Part shown: positions 8,578 through 17,487 of the stretch, piece by piece
Layout of the letters: each line of letters opens with the position of its first letter
How positions within the stretch are numbered: the stretch's first letter is position 1
Source: RUG420 sp045642465
Lineage (GTDB): Bacteria; Bacillota; Clostridia; Oscillospirales; Acutalibacteraceae
Direction: 5' to 3'
Length of the DNA stretch: 64,000 bases
Assembly: GCA_045642465.1 (NCBI GenBank)
Contig: JAZUIY010000015.1
Location: 248,001-312,000 of the forward strand
The notes under the pieces: model-generated
Told to the model about the DNA's origin: nothing
What the model saw: the letters and a program-made list of their open reading frames with translations, nothing else
Database searches by the model: none
Translations under genes and position numbers: made by a program

Positions 8578-11500
8578 TTATTCAGCATCCGGAGCATAGA
8601 GATCCTTCAGTTTCAGGAGATGTTCGTAGCGGGCTACGGAAGTATCTTCTGCCTTGGTGAAGAGTTCTTCTGCTCTTTCTGGGAATGCTGCAGTCAGACG
8701 GGAATAACGAGCTTCGTTCATGATGAATGCTCTGTAGTCTTCGGAAACCGGAGCCTTGGAGTCCATGGTGAACGGGTTCTTGCCTTCTGCCTTGAGAGCT
8801 GGGTTGTAACGGAACAGGTTCCAGTAACCACAGTCAACAGCCTTCTTCATTTCAGCCTGGCAGTTGGTCATACCGCCCTTGATGCTGTGCATTTCGCAAG
8901 GGGCGTAACCAATGATAAGGGATGGACCTGGATAAGCTTCTGCTTCCTGGATTGCCTTGAGGGTCTGGTTCTGGTCAGCACCCATAGCAATCTGAGCAAC
9001 GTAAACGTAACCGTAGCTCATAGCAATTTCAGCAAGGCTCTTCTTAGCAATGGCCTTACCTGCAGCAGCGAACTGAGCAACCTGGCCGATGTTGGAAGCC
9101 TTGGAAGCCTGTCCACCGGTGTTGGAGTAAACTTCGGTGTCGAATACGAAGATGTTTACGTCTTCACCGGAAGCAATAACGTGGTCCAGACCGCCGAAGC
9201 CGATGTCGTAAGCCCAACCGTCGCCGCCGAAGATCCATACGGACTTCTTGTTTAAGAATTCCTTCTGATCCAGGATTTCCTTGGCGAAGTCGCAGTCAAC
9301 CTTAGCGAGTTCAGCTACAAGAGCGTCGGTAGCAGCGCCGTTCTTTGCACCGTCATTGGCGGTTGCAAGGTATTCAGCGGCAGCAGCCTTCAGTTCTGCG
9401 GAAGCCTTGTCACAGTCAGCAATACCGGAAATCTTAGCAATGAGGTTGGAACGGATAGCGTTCTGACCTAAGAGCATACCATAACCGTGTTCAGCGTTGT
9501 CTTCGAAGAGGGAGTTAGCCCAAGCCGGACCCTTACCGTTCTTGTCAGTGGTGTATGGAGAAGTACCTGCAGGGCCGCCCCAAATGGAGGAACAACCGGT
9601 TGCATTGGAGATGTACATTCTGTCACCGAAGAGCTGAGTTACGAGACGAGCGTAAGAGGTTTCTGCACAACCTGCGCAGGAGCCGGAGAACTCGAGCAAT
9701 GGCTTCTTGTACTGGCTGGAGATAACAGTCATCTTTTCAGTCAGTTCCGGCTTATCGGAAACTTCAGCTACACAGTAGTCGAAAGCGGCCTGCTGTGCAT
9801 CCTGAGATTCACGGGATACCATCTTAAGAGAGTTGGTAGGGCAAACACCGATGCAGACGCCGCAACCCATACAGTCCATAGGAGATACTGCAAGAGTGTA
9901 GGTGTAGTCGGTCTTAACGATTGGCTTCGGAGCAAACTTGGTAACTTCCGGAGCGTTTGCCTTTTCGTCAGCATTCAGAGCGAATGGACGGATGGTAGCA
10001 TGTGGGCAAACATATGCGCACTTGTTACACTTAGCGCAGGTTTCTGCATTCCATTCCGGTACCATAACGGCTACGCCGCGCTTTTCATAAGCGGAAGCAC
10101 CCTGTTCGAAGGTACCGTCAACGTGGTCAGCGAAGTTGCCAACGGTGAGGCCGTAGCCGTCCATGTTGCCAACCGGCTGCATGATGTCCTTAACCTGCTT
10201 AACCAGCTTGTCAGCGCCGCAAAGGGAAACTTCCTTTGGAGCGTCAGTAGCGTTGGCCCAGTCAGCTGGAACATCAATCTTAACGAAAGCGGATACACCG
10301 GCGTCAATTGCGTCGTGGTTGCACTTAACTACGTCAGCACCCTTCTTGGAGTAAGAAGCGGTAGCAGCGTCCTTCATGTACTTCACAGCGTCTTCAATTG
10401 GAAGAACCTTGGCAAGTGCGAAGAAGGCAGCCTGAAGGATGGTGTTGGTTCTCTTACCCATGCCAACCTTCATAGCAAGGTCAATTGCGTTTACGGTGTA
10501 GAGCTGGATGTCATTCTTGGCGATGTACTGCTTGGCTTCAGCGTTCAGCTTTTCAGCCAATTCAGCAGCATCCCACTGGCAGTTGATTAAGAATGCACCA
10601 CCTGGCTTAACGTCGTTAACCATGCGCATGCCCTTTTCAATGTAGGAAGGGTTGTGGCAAGCTACGAAGTCAGCCTTGTTTACATAGTACGGAGACTTGA
10701 TTTCCTTGTCACCGAAACGAAGGTGGGAAACGGTGATACCACCGGTTTTCTTGGAGTCGTACTGGAAGTAAGCCTGTACGTGCTTGTCGGTGTGGTCACC
10801 AATGATCTTGATGGAGTTCTTGTTAGCACCTACGGTACCGTCACCACCGAGACCCCAGAACTTACATTCAATGGTGCCTTCAGCTGCGGTGTTTGGAGCT
10901 GGCTTTTCTTCCAGGGAAAGGTAAGTCAGGTCATCGTTGATACCGATGGTGAAGTGTGGCTTGGAATCAGCCTTAGCAAGTTCTTCGTATACAGCAAATA
11001 CGGAACTTGGTGGGGTGTCCTTGGAGCCCAGACCGTAACGGCCGCCGATAACCTGAATGTCATTCTTGCCCTTTGCGTTCAAAGCAGCAACAACGTCCAG
11101 GAAGAGCGGTTCACCAATGGAACCAGGTTCCTTGGTACGGTCAAGTACAGCAATCTTCTTGCAGGTTGCAGGAAGTGCTTCTACAAACTTGTCTACAGCG
11201 AATGGTCTGTAAAGGCGAACCTTCAAAAGACCAACCTTTTCGCCGTGAGCGTTGAGGTAATCAATAACTTCTTCCGCAACGTCGTTGATGGAACCCATGG
11301 CAACAATGATGTTTTCTGCATCAGCTGCACCATAGTAGTTGAAGAGCTTGTAGTTGGTACCCAGTTTGGCGTTAACCTTGTCCATGTATTTTTCAACAAT
11401 GGCAGGAACGGCATCATAGTACTTGTTGCAAGCTTCTCTGTGCTGGAAGAAGATGTCGTCGTTTTCGTGAGAACCGCGCATGGTTGGGTGTTCTGGGTTG

Positions 11501-12123
11501 AGAGCTCTCTTTCTGAAAGCAGCAACGGCATCCATGTCGGTCATTTCTTTCAGGTCATCGTAGTCCCAGATTTCAATCTTCTGAAGTTCGTGGGAAGTAC
11601 GGAACCCGTCGAAGAAGTTGATGAATGGAACACGGCCTTCAATGGCTGCCATGTGGGCAACAGCGCCGAGGTCCATAACTTCCTGAGGGTTGGTTTCTGC
11701 AAGCATGGCAAAACCGGTCTGACGGCATGCATAAACGTCAGAGTGGTCACCGAAGATGTTCAAAGCATGAGAAGCTACGCAGCGAGCAGATACGTGGAAT
11801 ACGCATGGGAGAAGTTCGCCGGCAATCTTGTACATGTTTGGAATCATGAGCAAGAGACCCTGGGAAGCGGTGTATGTGGTGGTCAATGCACCTGCGGCAA
11901 GGGAACCGTGAACGGTACCGGAAGCACCTGCTTCGGACTGCATTTCTGCAACGCGAACGGTGGTGCCGAAGATGTTTTTGCGGCCCTGTGCGGACCACTG
12001 GTCAACGTAGTCGGCCATTGGGCTGGACGGGGTAATAGGATAAATACCTGCTACTTCAGTGAACGCATAGGAAACATGAGCAGCGGCGGTATTACCGTCC
12101 ATTGTTTTAAGTTTTCTAGTCAT
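8578..12123 (-). CDS. nifJ: Pyruvate:ferredoxin (flavodoxin) oxidoreductase
   Basis: Oxidatively decarboxylates pyruvate to acetyl-CoA and CO2 and reduces ferredoxin; the key step of anaerobic pyruvate use. The 1181-residue single-chain form carries all domains in order: pyrimidine-binding domain I (GIYPITPSSPMADYVDQW), domain II, the gamma domain, a two-cluster ferredoxin insert (CAKCNKCAYVCPH and CMGCGVCIGVCP), the CSGCAET cluster ligand region and the TPP site (GGDGWAYDIGFGGLDH). An ORF extends 32 codons further, but GGAGG 6 bases before the ATG at 12123 fixes the start. It has its own promoter with a probable repressor site, a leader hairpin and a terminator. Codon use suggests very high expression. 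Confidence 0.97.
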   Translation of the reverse strand: MTRKLKTMDGNTAAAHVSYAFTEVAGIYPITPSSPMADYVDQWSAQGRKNIFGTTVRVAEMQSEAGASGTVHGSLAAGALTTTYTASQGLLLMIPNMYKIAGELLPCVFHVSARCVASHALNIFGDHSDVYACRQTGFAMLAETNPQEVMDLGAVAHMAAIEGRVPFINFFDGFRTSHELQKIEIWDYDDLKEMTDMDAVAAFRKRALNPEHPTMRGSHENDDIFFQHREACNKYYDAVPAIVEKYMDKVNAKLGTNYKLFNYYGAADAENIIVAMGSINDVAEEVIDYLNAHGEKVGLLKVRLYRPFAVDKFVEALPATCKKIAVLDRTKEPGSIGEPLFLDVVAALNAKGKNDIQVIGGRYGLGSKDTPPSSVFAVYEELAKADSKPHFTIGINDDLTYLSLEEKPAPNTAAEGTIECKFWGLGGDGTVGANKNSIKIIGDHTDKHVQAYFQYDSKKTGGITVSHLRFGDKEIKSPYYVNKADFVACHNPSYIEKGMRMVNDVKPGGAFLINCQWDAAELAEKLNAEAKQYIAKNDIQLYTVNAIDLAMKVGMGKRTNTILQAAFFALAKVLPIEDAVKYMKDAATASYSKKGADVVKCNHDAIDAGVSAFVKIDVPADWANATDAPKEVSLCGADKLVKQVKDIMQPVGNMDGYGLTVGNFADHVDGTFEQGASAYEKRGVAVMVPEWNAETCAKCNKCAYVCPHATIRPFALNADEKANAPEVTKFAPKPIVKTDYTYTLAVSPMDCMGCGVCIGVCPTNSLKMVSRESQDAQQAAFDYCVAEVSDKPELTEKMTVISSQYKKPLLEFSGSCAGCAETSYARLVTQLFGDRMYISNATGCSSIWGGPAGTSPYTTDKNGKGPAWANSLFEDNAEHGYGMLLGQNAIRSNLIAKISGIADCDKASAELKAAAAEYLATANDGAKNGAATDALVAELAKVDCDFAKEILDQKEFLNKKSVWIFGGDGWAYDIGFGGLDHVIASGEDVNIFVFDTEVYSNTGGQASKASNIGQVAQFAAAGKAIAKKSLAEIAMSYGYVYVAQIAMGADQNQTLKAIQEAEAYPGPSLIIGYAPCEMHSIKGGMTNCQAEMKKAVDCGYWNLFRYNPALKAEGKNPFTMDSKAPVSEDYRAFIMNEARYSRLTAAFPERAEELFTKAEDTSVARYEHLLKLKDLYAPDAE

Positions 12124-12162
12124 ATTGTTCCTCCAAGTTGAACGAAACCAGATGGGTTTAGG

Positions 12163-12190
12163 GTCCTGCAAGTTGCAACTATTGCAGGAC
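12163..12190 (-). promoter_or_regulatory. Leader hairpin of nifJ
   Basis: A perfect 9-bp inverted repeat, GTCCTGCAA and TTGCAGGAC, lies in the nifJ 5' leader; its loop holds GTTGCAAC, itself an 8-bp palindrome. There is no T-run after it, so it is not a terminator. It may stabilise the mRNA or bind a regulator. Confidence 0.5.
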
Positions 12191-12209
12191 TGCGGGTTTC
12201 CAAGCATGT

Positions 12210-12238
12210 ATGATAGCACTTTGATACTTTCTTATCAA
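12210..12238 (-). promoter_or_regulatory. Promoter of nifJ
   Basis: Read on the minus strand: TTGATA (12233-12238), 17-base spacer, TATCAT (12210-12215) with extended TGC before it. The -35 and spacer coincide with the 18-bp inverted repeat at 12221-12238. Confidence 0.78.
12221..12238. promoter_or_regulatory. Rex-like operator at nifJ
   Basis: A perfect inverted repeat TTGATA-N6-TATCAA covers the -35 and part of the spacer of the nifJ promoter. Its 18-bp size and TTG...CAA ends match the known Rex operator layout (TTGTGA-N6-TCACAA and variants). The same repeat with the same spacing occurs at gap. The regulator assignment is inference. Confidence 0.55.
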
Positions 12239-12278
12239 TTTACACCATGACAAAAATACTGTTTAAAATAGCCCAATT

Positions 12279-12307
12279 TTGTATTATTTATATAACCATG
12301 TTATAAT
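12279..12307 (+). promoter_or_regulatory. Promoter of the CBS-domain gene
   Basis: TTGTAT (12279-12284), 17-base spacer, TATAAT (12302-12307) with an extended TGT upstream of the -10. It is divergent from the nifJ promoter. Confidence 0.75.
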
Positions 12308-12358
12308 GGACAAACAATTATTGACGATTTCTCAAGTTTGAAAGGAGTTTTTAACATT

Positions 12359-13225
12359 ATGGACGACCCCGGTGCTGCGAATAACAAGGGTGGTTTGAAG
12401 AACCTGTTTAAACGCAAAGGCGGTAAAGATGCAAAGGTTTTAGAAGAGGAAATCCTCTCCATGGTAGAAGAGGGTGGCGCTTCCGGAGCCATTGAAGATC
12501 AACAGGCCGAATATATTCAAAACATTTTTGCTTTTGACGATGCTGATGTATCCGACTTAATGGTACATCGCACAGACGTATTGGCAGTAGAAGTTAGCAC
12601 TTCCATTGAGGAGTTGCGTGACCATGCAGTGGAAGAAGGTTTCTCCCGGATTCCGGTTTTTGAAGGGGACGTGGACAACATTGTCGGCGTTGTATACGTC
12701 AAGGACCTGTTACAGTATGTGGGAGCAGCGCTTCCAAAGGATTTGACCATTGCAAAACTCATGAGAGAGCCGGTGTTTGTGCCGGAAACCATGAGCTGTG
12801 ACAAACTCTTTAAACGTTTGACAGAAAAGCACGTGCAGATGGCTATCGTCGTAGATGAATACGGCGGAACCGCAGGCATTATTACGTTAGAAGACTTGAT
12901 TGAATCCATCTTCGGTAATATTCAGGACGAATATGACGAGGAAGAGGAGGACATTGAGGAATTAAACGAAGGCATTTTCAACCTGGACGGGAACACCGAC
13001 ATTGAAGATGTTGCAGAGGAGCTGGATGTCACCTTCCCAGACGAAGATTATGACACCATAAGTGGCTTCTTAATTGACCTTTTGGGTTATATTCCGGAGG
13101 ACGGTACCACCGTATCTGTGAATTACGCAGGATATACTTTCACCTGCACCAATATTGAGGACCGGCGCATAGGAGACATCCTTGCAGTCCGTACTCAATT
13201 GGAAGCAGAAGAAGCAGAATCTTAA
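12359..13225 (+). CDS. CBS-pair protein, CorC/HlyC C-terminal family
   Basis: 288 residues, cytoplasmic. Two CBS motifs occupy roughly residues 55-180 (MVHRTDVLAVEVSTSIEEL and KHVQMAIVVDEYGGTAGIIT), followed by an acidic linker (EEEEDIEEL) and a CorC_HlyC domain near residues 200-280. The DUF21 membrane domain of full-length CorB-type proteins is absent, so this is the short soluble CorC form, tied in other bacteria to Mg2+/Co2+ export or resistance. AAAGGAG at 12341-12347 supports the ATG at 12359 over an upstream TTG. Own promoter and terminator; no transporter partner adjacent. Confidence 0.85.
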   Translation: MDDPGAANNKGGLKNLFKRKGGKDAKVLEEEILSMVEEGGASGAIEDQQAEYIQNIFAFDDADVSDLMVHRTDVLAVEVSTSIEELRDHAVEEGFSRIPVFEGDVDNIVGVVYVKDLLQYVGAALPKDLTIAKLMREPVFVPETMSCDKLFKRLTEKHVQMAIVVDEYGGTAGIITLEDLIESIFGNIQDEYDEEEEDIEELNEGIFNLDGNTDIEDVAEELDVTFPDEDYDTISGFLIDLLGYIPEDGTTVSVNYAGYTFTCTNIEDRRIGDILAVRTQLEAEEAES

Positions 13226-13231
13226 GTTTTC

Positions 13232-13265
13232 GCCACACCCTTTCCCGGGTGTGGCTTCTTTTTGT
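13232..13265 (+). terminator. Terminator of the CBS-domain gene
   Basis: GCCACACCC (13232-13240) pairs with GGGTGTGGC (13247-13255), followed by TTCTTTTT. Confidence 0.92.
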
Positions 13266-13318
13266 CAATTTTACCTAATTAGCATGGGCTAGGTTGGCAA
13301 ATTTGGCATAAATATTCA

Positions 13319-13347
13319 TTGCAAAAAACAAGGCTTATCAATATAAT
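13319..13347 (+). promoter_or_regulatory. Promoter of gap
   Basis: TTGCAA (13319-13324), 17-base spacer, consensus TATAAT (13342-13347). The start of transcription should fall just before the inverted repeat at 13357-13374. Confidence 0.78.
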
Positions 13348-13356
13348 ATTTTCGAA

Positions 13357-13374
13357 TTGATATTTTTTTATCAA
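13357..13374. promoter_or_regulatory. Rex-like operator at gap
   Basis: A perfect inverted repeat TTGATA-TTTTTT-TATCAA lies immediately downstream of the expected transcription start, where a bound repressor would block RNA polymerase. Half-sites and spacing equal those at nifJ. A further TATCAA half-site is at 13336-13341. Confidence 0.55.
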
Positions 13375-13412
13375 AATCCATTCCACCAATTTATTTATGG
13401 AGGTTTTTTACC

Positions 13413-14432
13413 ATGGTAAAAGTTGCAATTAATGGTTTCGGCCGCATTGGTCGTCTCGCATTCCGTCAGATGTTTAGCGCTGAAGGTTATGAAATCGTTG
13501 CTATCAACGACTTAACCGCTCCTAGCATGCTGGCACATCTTCTTAAGTATGACTCCGCTCAGGGCCGTTACGCTCTTTGCGATAAAGTTACTTCCGATGA
13601 CGAAGCCGGTACAATCACTGTTGACGGCAAGACCATCACCATCTATAAGGAAGCTGACGCTTCCAAACTCCCTTGGGGTGAACTGGGCGTAGACGTAGTT
13701 CTCGAATGCACCGGTTTCTACTGCTCTAAGGCTAAGTCTCAGGCTCACATTGACGCAGGCGCTAAGAAAGTTGTTATTTCTGCTCCGGCAGGCAACGACC
13801 TTCCTACCGTTGTATTCAGCGTAAACGAAGACATTCTTACCGCTGATGATAAAATCATTTCCGCTGCTTCTTGCACCACCAACTGCCTTGCTCCTATGGC
13901 TAAGGCTCTTAACGATTTCGCTCCAATCCAGAGCGGTATCATGACCACTGTTCACGCTTACACCGGTGACCAGATGGTTCTTGACGGTCCTCACAGAAAG
14001 GGTGACCTTCGTCGTGCTCGTGCAGCTGCTTGCTCCATCGTTCCAAACTCCACCGGTGCTGCTAAGGCTATCGGTCTTGTAATCCCAGAACTCAACGGCA
14101 AGCTCATCGGTTCCGCACAGCGTGTTCCTGTTCCAACCGGTTCCACTACCATTCTTGTTGCTGTTGTTAAGGGCAAGGATGTTACCAAGGAAGCTATCAA
14201 CGCTGCTATGAAGGCTGCTTCTTCCGATTCTTATGGCTACACTGAAGAACCACTGGTATCCTCCGATATCATCGGTATCACTCAGGGTTCCCTCTTCGAT
14301 GCAACTCAGACCATGGTTACTAAGATTGATGACGACACCTTCCAGGTACAGGTTGTTTCTTGGTATGACAACGAAAACTCCTACACCTCTCAGATGGTTC
14401 GTACCATCAAGTACTTTGCTGAACTTGGCTAA
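13413..14432 (+). CDS. gap: Glyceraldehyde-3-phosphate dehydrogenase, type I
   Basis: Converts glyceraldehyde 3-phosphate, NAD+ and phosphate to 1,3-bisphosphoglycerate in glycolysis. 339 residues. The NAD-binding start VKVAINGFGRIGRLAFRQ, the catalytic cysteine in SAASCTTNCLAP near residue 155, the catalytic His in TTVHAYTGDQ, and the C-terminal SWYDNENSYTSQMVRT are all intact. GGAGG precedes the ATG by 8 bases. It stands alone rather than in the gapR-gap-pgk-tpi cluster common in Bacillota. The codon bias is extreme, as in highly expressed glycolytic genes. Confidence 0.98.
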   Translation: MVKVAINGFGRIGRLAFRQMFSAEGYEIVAINDLTAPSMLAHLLKYDSAQGRYALCDKVTSDDEAGTITVDGKTITIYKEADASKLPWGELGVDVVLECTGFYCSKAKSQAHIDAGAKKVVISAPAGNDLPTVVFSVNEDILTADDKIISAASCTTNCLAPMAKALNDFAPIQSGIMTTVHAYTGDQMVLDGPHRKGDLRRARAAACSIVPNSTGAAKAIGLVIPELNGKLIGSAQRVPVPTGSTTILVAVVKGKDVTKEAINAAMKAASSDSYGYTEEPLVSSDIIGITQGSLFDATQTMVTKIDDDTFQVQVVSWYDNENSYTSQMVRTIKYFAELG

Positions 14433-14454
14433 TCAGGTTTAGGAAATAAAAAAT

Positions 14455-14485
14455 AAGCCTCCGGAATTTCCGGAGGCTTTCTTTT
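14455..14485. terminator. Bidirectional terminator between gap and the DacF-type gene
   Basis: AAGCCTCCGGAA pairs with TTCCGGAGGCTT; the T-run on the plus strand serves gap and the A-rich flank serves the convergent gene. Confidence 0.92.
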
Positions 14486-15919
14486 TTATTTTTTAGACCG
14501 TTTGCGATTTGGCTGTTTCGACCGGTGTTGGGTGGAGGTGCCTTTTAAGGTCTTGGCCCCTTTGGTTCCCGGTGCCGGACGAACCATGTTGATATTGTTC
14601 CGGGTTTGACTCTTTTGGTAGGACCGGTAAATGATCCAGTAAAGAAGGCCGCCCAGAAGGAGCACTGCCAATGCCACCTTCACAATCAGGAAGTGGAAGA
14701 GGCTGGTAATGCAGTACCAGATGGATCCGAAGAAACTACGGTGAACGTCTTGCGCTGCCACTAAGTCTATGGTACAGAGCTTGTCGTCCGCATAAAGGAT
14801 GTTGGCCTTTCCCAGTACTTCCCCGGCTTTTACCGGAGCGTGTAATTTCGGGTTAACAGACCCGTCAACCACTTCAATGGATACCCCTGAAGTGTCCACA
14901 TCCGACGGAAGCAGCGCGGTAATTTCCTTGGCAGGAACCAGCTGTACGGTGTCCACTTTACGGGCCAGGTCAATATCGGCTACCGTAACAATGTTGGCCG
15001 GAGAAGCAACGGTTTTGAGCTTGATGTTGTCAAAGACCCATTTGTAGGCTCTTACGGTGTCATTGAAGGCCCGGTTTATGTCGTGACTGGAGGAGGCGTA
15101 CAGGTCTTTCCCGCCGATGACAATACAAATGTAGGTGTAACCGTTTTGCGTTGCATATGAAGCAAGACACTGTCCGGCGTTTTCCGTGGTGCCGGTTTTA
15201 ATACCGCGGCACGGTTCGTAGTAGTAATTGCTGTTCTTGTTTAGCAGGAAGTTGGTGTTGGAATAGGTTACCGTTTCCCGTTTGTTGGTATCCGGTAAGG
15301 TATATTCAGCTTGAGCGACAATCTTCTTGAAGACGTCGTTTTTTAAGGCGTATTTAATGATTTTGGCCAGGTCTTCTGCAGTGGTGTAGTGACCATCTTC
15401 ATCTAGGCCGTGGGGATTCATAAAGTGGGTGTTCTTACAGCCTAGCTTTTGGGCGTAAGCGTTCATCATTCCTACAAAGGAATTGATGTCTCCGCCTACG
15501 TAGTCGGCCAGAATGGCTGCAGATTCGTTGGCACTGTGTACCAGCATGAGGTTGAGAAGCTGATTTACGGTTAGGACTTCCCCGGTGGAGATTCCGGCGG
15601 TGGAAGAATTGGTACCGGCTAAGGTATCCATGACTTCCTGTTTTACCGTGACTTTGCTTTCCAAATCTTTTACTTTATCTAAAACCACAATGGCTGTGCA
15701 GATTTTGGTCAAAGAGGCCATTGCCGTTTTTTTCTTTGCGTTTTTGTTAAAGATTACGGTCCCTTGGTCTAAGCTTTCCATGTAGACGATGTCGCTATCC
15801 AGCTCAACTTCGTTGTTGTAAACAGCATGGGCCGGAACAGCGAACATACCGAGAGACAGGAATAGCACCAGAACCAGGGAAATCCATGAGACGAGGATTC
15901 TATTTTTAGAAGTATTCAT
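14486..15919 (-). CDS. D-alanyl-D-alanine carboxypeptidase, S11 family
   Basis: Penicillin-binding protein that trims the terminal D-Ala from peptidoglycan stem peptides outside the membrane. About 477 residues with a signal peptide ending AVPAHA, the catalytic SLTK, the second motif SAN in VHSANESAA, and KTG in IKTGTTENAGQC, then the PBP5-type C-terminal domain and, unusually, a membrane segment near residues 410-430 followed by a very basic tail (TQHRSKQPNRKRSKK). Several ATG codons cluster at 15934-15919; GGTGAT gives best spacing to the last of them. DacF is the closest Bacillota homologue type. Confidence 0.9.
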   Translation of the reverse strand: MNTSKNRILVSWISLVLVLFLSLGMFAVPAHAVYNNEVELDSDIVYMESLDQGTVIFNKNAKKKTAMASLTKICTAIVVLDKVKDLESKVTVKQEVMDTLAGTNSSTAGISTGEVLTVNQLLNLMLVHSANESAAILADYVGGDINSFVGMMNAYAQKLGCKNTHFMNPHGLDEDGHYTTAEDLAKIIKYALKNDVFKKIVAQAEYTLPDTNKRETVTYSNTNFLLNKNSNYYYEPCRGIKTGTTENAGQCLASYATQNGYTYICIVIGGKDLYASSSHDINRAFNDTVRAYKWVFDNIKLKTVASPANIVTVADIDLARKVDTVQLVPAKEITALLPSDVDTSGVSIEVVDGSVNPKLHAPVKAGEVLGKANILYADDKLCTIDLVAAQDVHRSFFGSIWYCITSLFHFLIVKVALAVLLLGGLLYWIIYRSYQKSQTRNNINMVRPAPGTKGAKTLKGTSTQHRSKQPNRKRSKK

Positions 15920-16023
15920 CATAGACATCACCATTGAAATAAGTTAAAATGAATGGACGTAAAAAAGATGGTCTATTTAAGCCCATAAAAGTATATCAGA
16001 AATCAAGGGAGAGTGGAACCCAT

Positions 16024-16725
16024 ATGGTATATGTAACCGGCGACTTGCACGGCGACATCAACCGCTTTAAAACTCCTGCCATGAAGAAACTCGAGAAAGG
16101 CGACACCCTGCTTGTTTGTGGGGATTTCGGCTTTATTTGGGACGGCTCAAAAGAAGAAGAAAAGCAACTCGCAAAGTTAGGCGAGAAAAAATTTAATATC
16201 TGTTTTGTTGACGGAACCCATGAGAATTTTGACTTGCTGAATTCTTATGAGGTTAGCCAGTGGAAAGGCGGTAAAGTGCATCACATCGGTGGCAATGTTT
16301 ACCATCTGATGCGTGGCCAGGTTTTCCATATTGAAGGCTTAAAGATTTTCACCATGGGTGGCGGTGAAAGCCCTGACATGGAAATCCGCATTGCCAGTGA
16401 CAACTGGTCTCCGGAGGAAAGCCCAAGCCAGCAGGAACTGCTGGAAGGCGCCCAGAACATTGGTATGGAAGACAATAAAGTAGATATTGTCATTACCCAT
16501 GAACCGTCTGCCAAGGTCAAGGAATTCTTGATGATGAAAATGACCGTAAAACAGAGAGTTACCCTCCTCAATACCTATTTTGAAGAATTGGCCGGTGCGG
16601 TTGATTTTAAGAAGTGGTATTTCGGAAGCCTGCACATGGATAAGCATATTTCTGCTACCCAGTGTGCTATTTACAACGATGTGTTAGAAGCCGAAACCGG
16701 CGTAAGCATTTTACAGAAGAAATAA
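16024..16725 (+). CDS. Metallophosphoesterase (calcineurin-like)
   Basis: 233 residues of the calcineurin-like phosphoesterase superfamily, predicted to use two metal ions to cleave phosphoesters. Metal-site motifs are visible: GDLHGD near residue 5, LVCGDFGFIWDG (G-D-x-x), VDGTHENFD (the G-N-H/E block altered to G-T-H-E-N), ITHEPS and a late SLHMDKH. The ATG at 16024 is preceded by GGGAGAG and begins directly at the first motif, so the 25-codon upstream extension is unlikely. It ends 2 bases before nadE and shares a transcript with it. Substrate unknown. Confidence 0.8.
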   Translation: MVYVTGDLHGDINRFKTPAMKKLEKGDTLLVCGDFGFIWDGSKEEEKQLAKLGEKKFNICFVDGTHENFDLLNSYEVSQWKGGKVHHIGGNVYHLMRGQVFHIEGLKIFTMGGGESPDMEIRIASDNWSPEESPSQQELLEGAQNIGMEDNKVDIVITHEPSAKVKEFLMMKMTVKQRVTLLNTYFEELAGAVDFKKWYFGSLHMDKHISATQCAIYNDVLEAETGVSILQKK

Positions 16726-16727
16726 TC

Positions 16728-17477
16728 ATGAGAAATTACGAAGAAGAATTTAACAATCGAGTTCAGTGGATTAAAAATCTGGTTGCCTCTAGCGGCGTGA
16801 ATGGCATTGTATTCGGCAACAGCGGCGGCAAGGATTCCGCTTTGGTTGGCATTCTTTGCAAGGCGGCCTGTGAAAACACGGTTGGCGTTATTATGCCATG
16901 TACCATTACCAGAAACTTTGATTCCGACATGGAAGATGGCCTTGCTGTGGCCAAGCAGTTTGACATTGAAACCAGAACCATTGTTTTGTCTGATGTCAAA
17001 GAGTCTATGGTGAATGCCTTAAAAGACGTTACCGGTGACTTAAATAGTGCTGCTTCCACCAATATTGCACCTCGTCTTCGCATGACCACCCTATACGCCA
17101 TTGCTGCCAATGAGGGAAGACTGGTGGCCGGTACCGGCAACCGCTCCGAACTGTATGTTGGCTACTTCACCAAGTGGGGTGATGGCGGACATGACTTTAA
17201 CCCGATTTCGGATTTGACCGCCACGGAAATCTTTGAATTCCTGCGGTATTTAAAGGCCCCAATGTCCATTATTGAAAAGGCCCCATCTGCCGGTCTTGCA
17301 GAAGGCCAAACGGATGAAGGGGAAATGGGTGTGACCTATGCCGAGTTGGATTCTTACATCAACGGCGGAACGGTTGCTCCGGAAAAGAAAGAGCGCATAG
17401 ACCGCCTTCATAAAGGCTCTGCTCATAAGAGAACCGGTGTGGCAAGATATGCCGAACTGCCGGAACAAAAATCCTAA
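16728..17477 (+). CDS. nadE: NAD+ synthase, ammonia-dependent
   Basis: Amidates nicotinic acid adenine dinucleotide to NAD+ using ATP and NH3. 249 residues: only the synthetase domain, without the glutaminase domain of larger NadE. The PP-loop is GNSGGKDSALVGIL near residue 30, with the later GTGNRSELYVGYFTKWGDGG typical of the family. The start lies 2 bases after the metallophosphoesterase stop, with AGAAGA as ribosome site, indicating translational coupling. The pair ends at the terminator at 17488. Confidence 0.93.
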   Translation: MRNYEEEFNNRVQWIKNLVASSGVNGIVFGNSGGKDSALVGILCKAACENTVGVIMPCTITRNFDSDMEDGLAVAKQFDIETRTIVLSDVKESMVNALKDVTGDLNSAASTNIAPRLRMTTLYAIAANEGRLVAGTGNRSELYVGYFTKWGDGGHDFNPISDLTATEIFEFLRYLKAPMSIIEKAPSAGLAEGQTDEGEMGVTYAELDSYINGGTVAPEKKERIDRLHKGSAHKRTGVARYAELPEQKS

Positions 17478-17487
17478 GTAAAAAATA

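Noticed and set aside
9487..12141. Long plus-strand reading frames (367 and 495 codons) opposite nifJ
   Set aside because: Shadows of the strong codon bias of nifJ; no ribosome site, composition unlike a protein (long Val/Phe/Cys-rich runs), and no family match.
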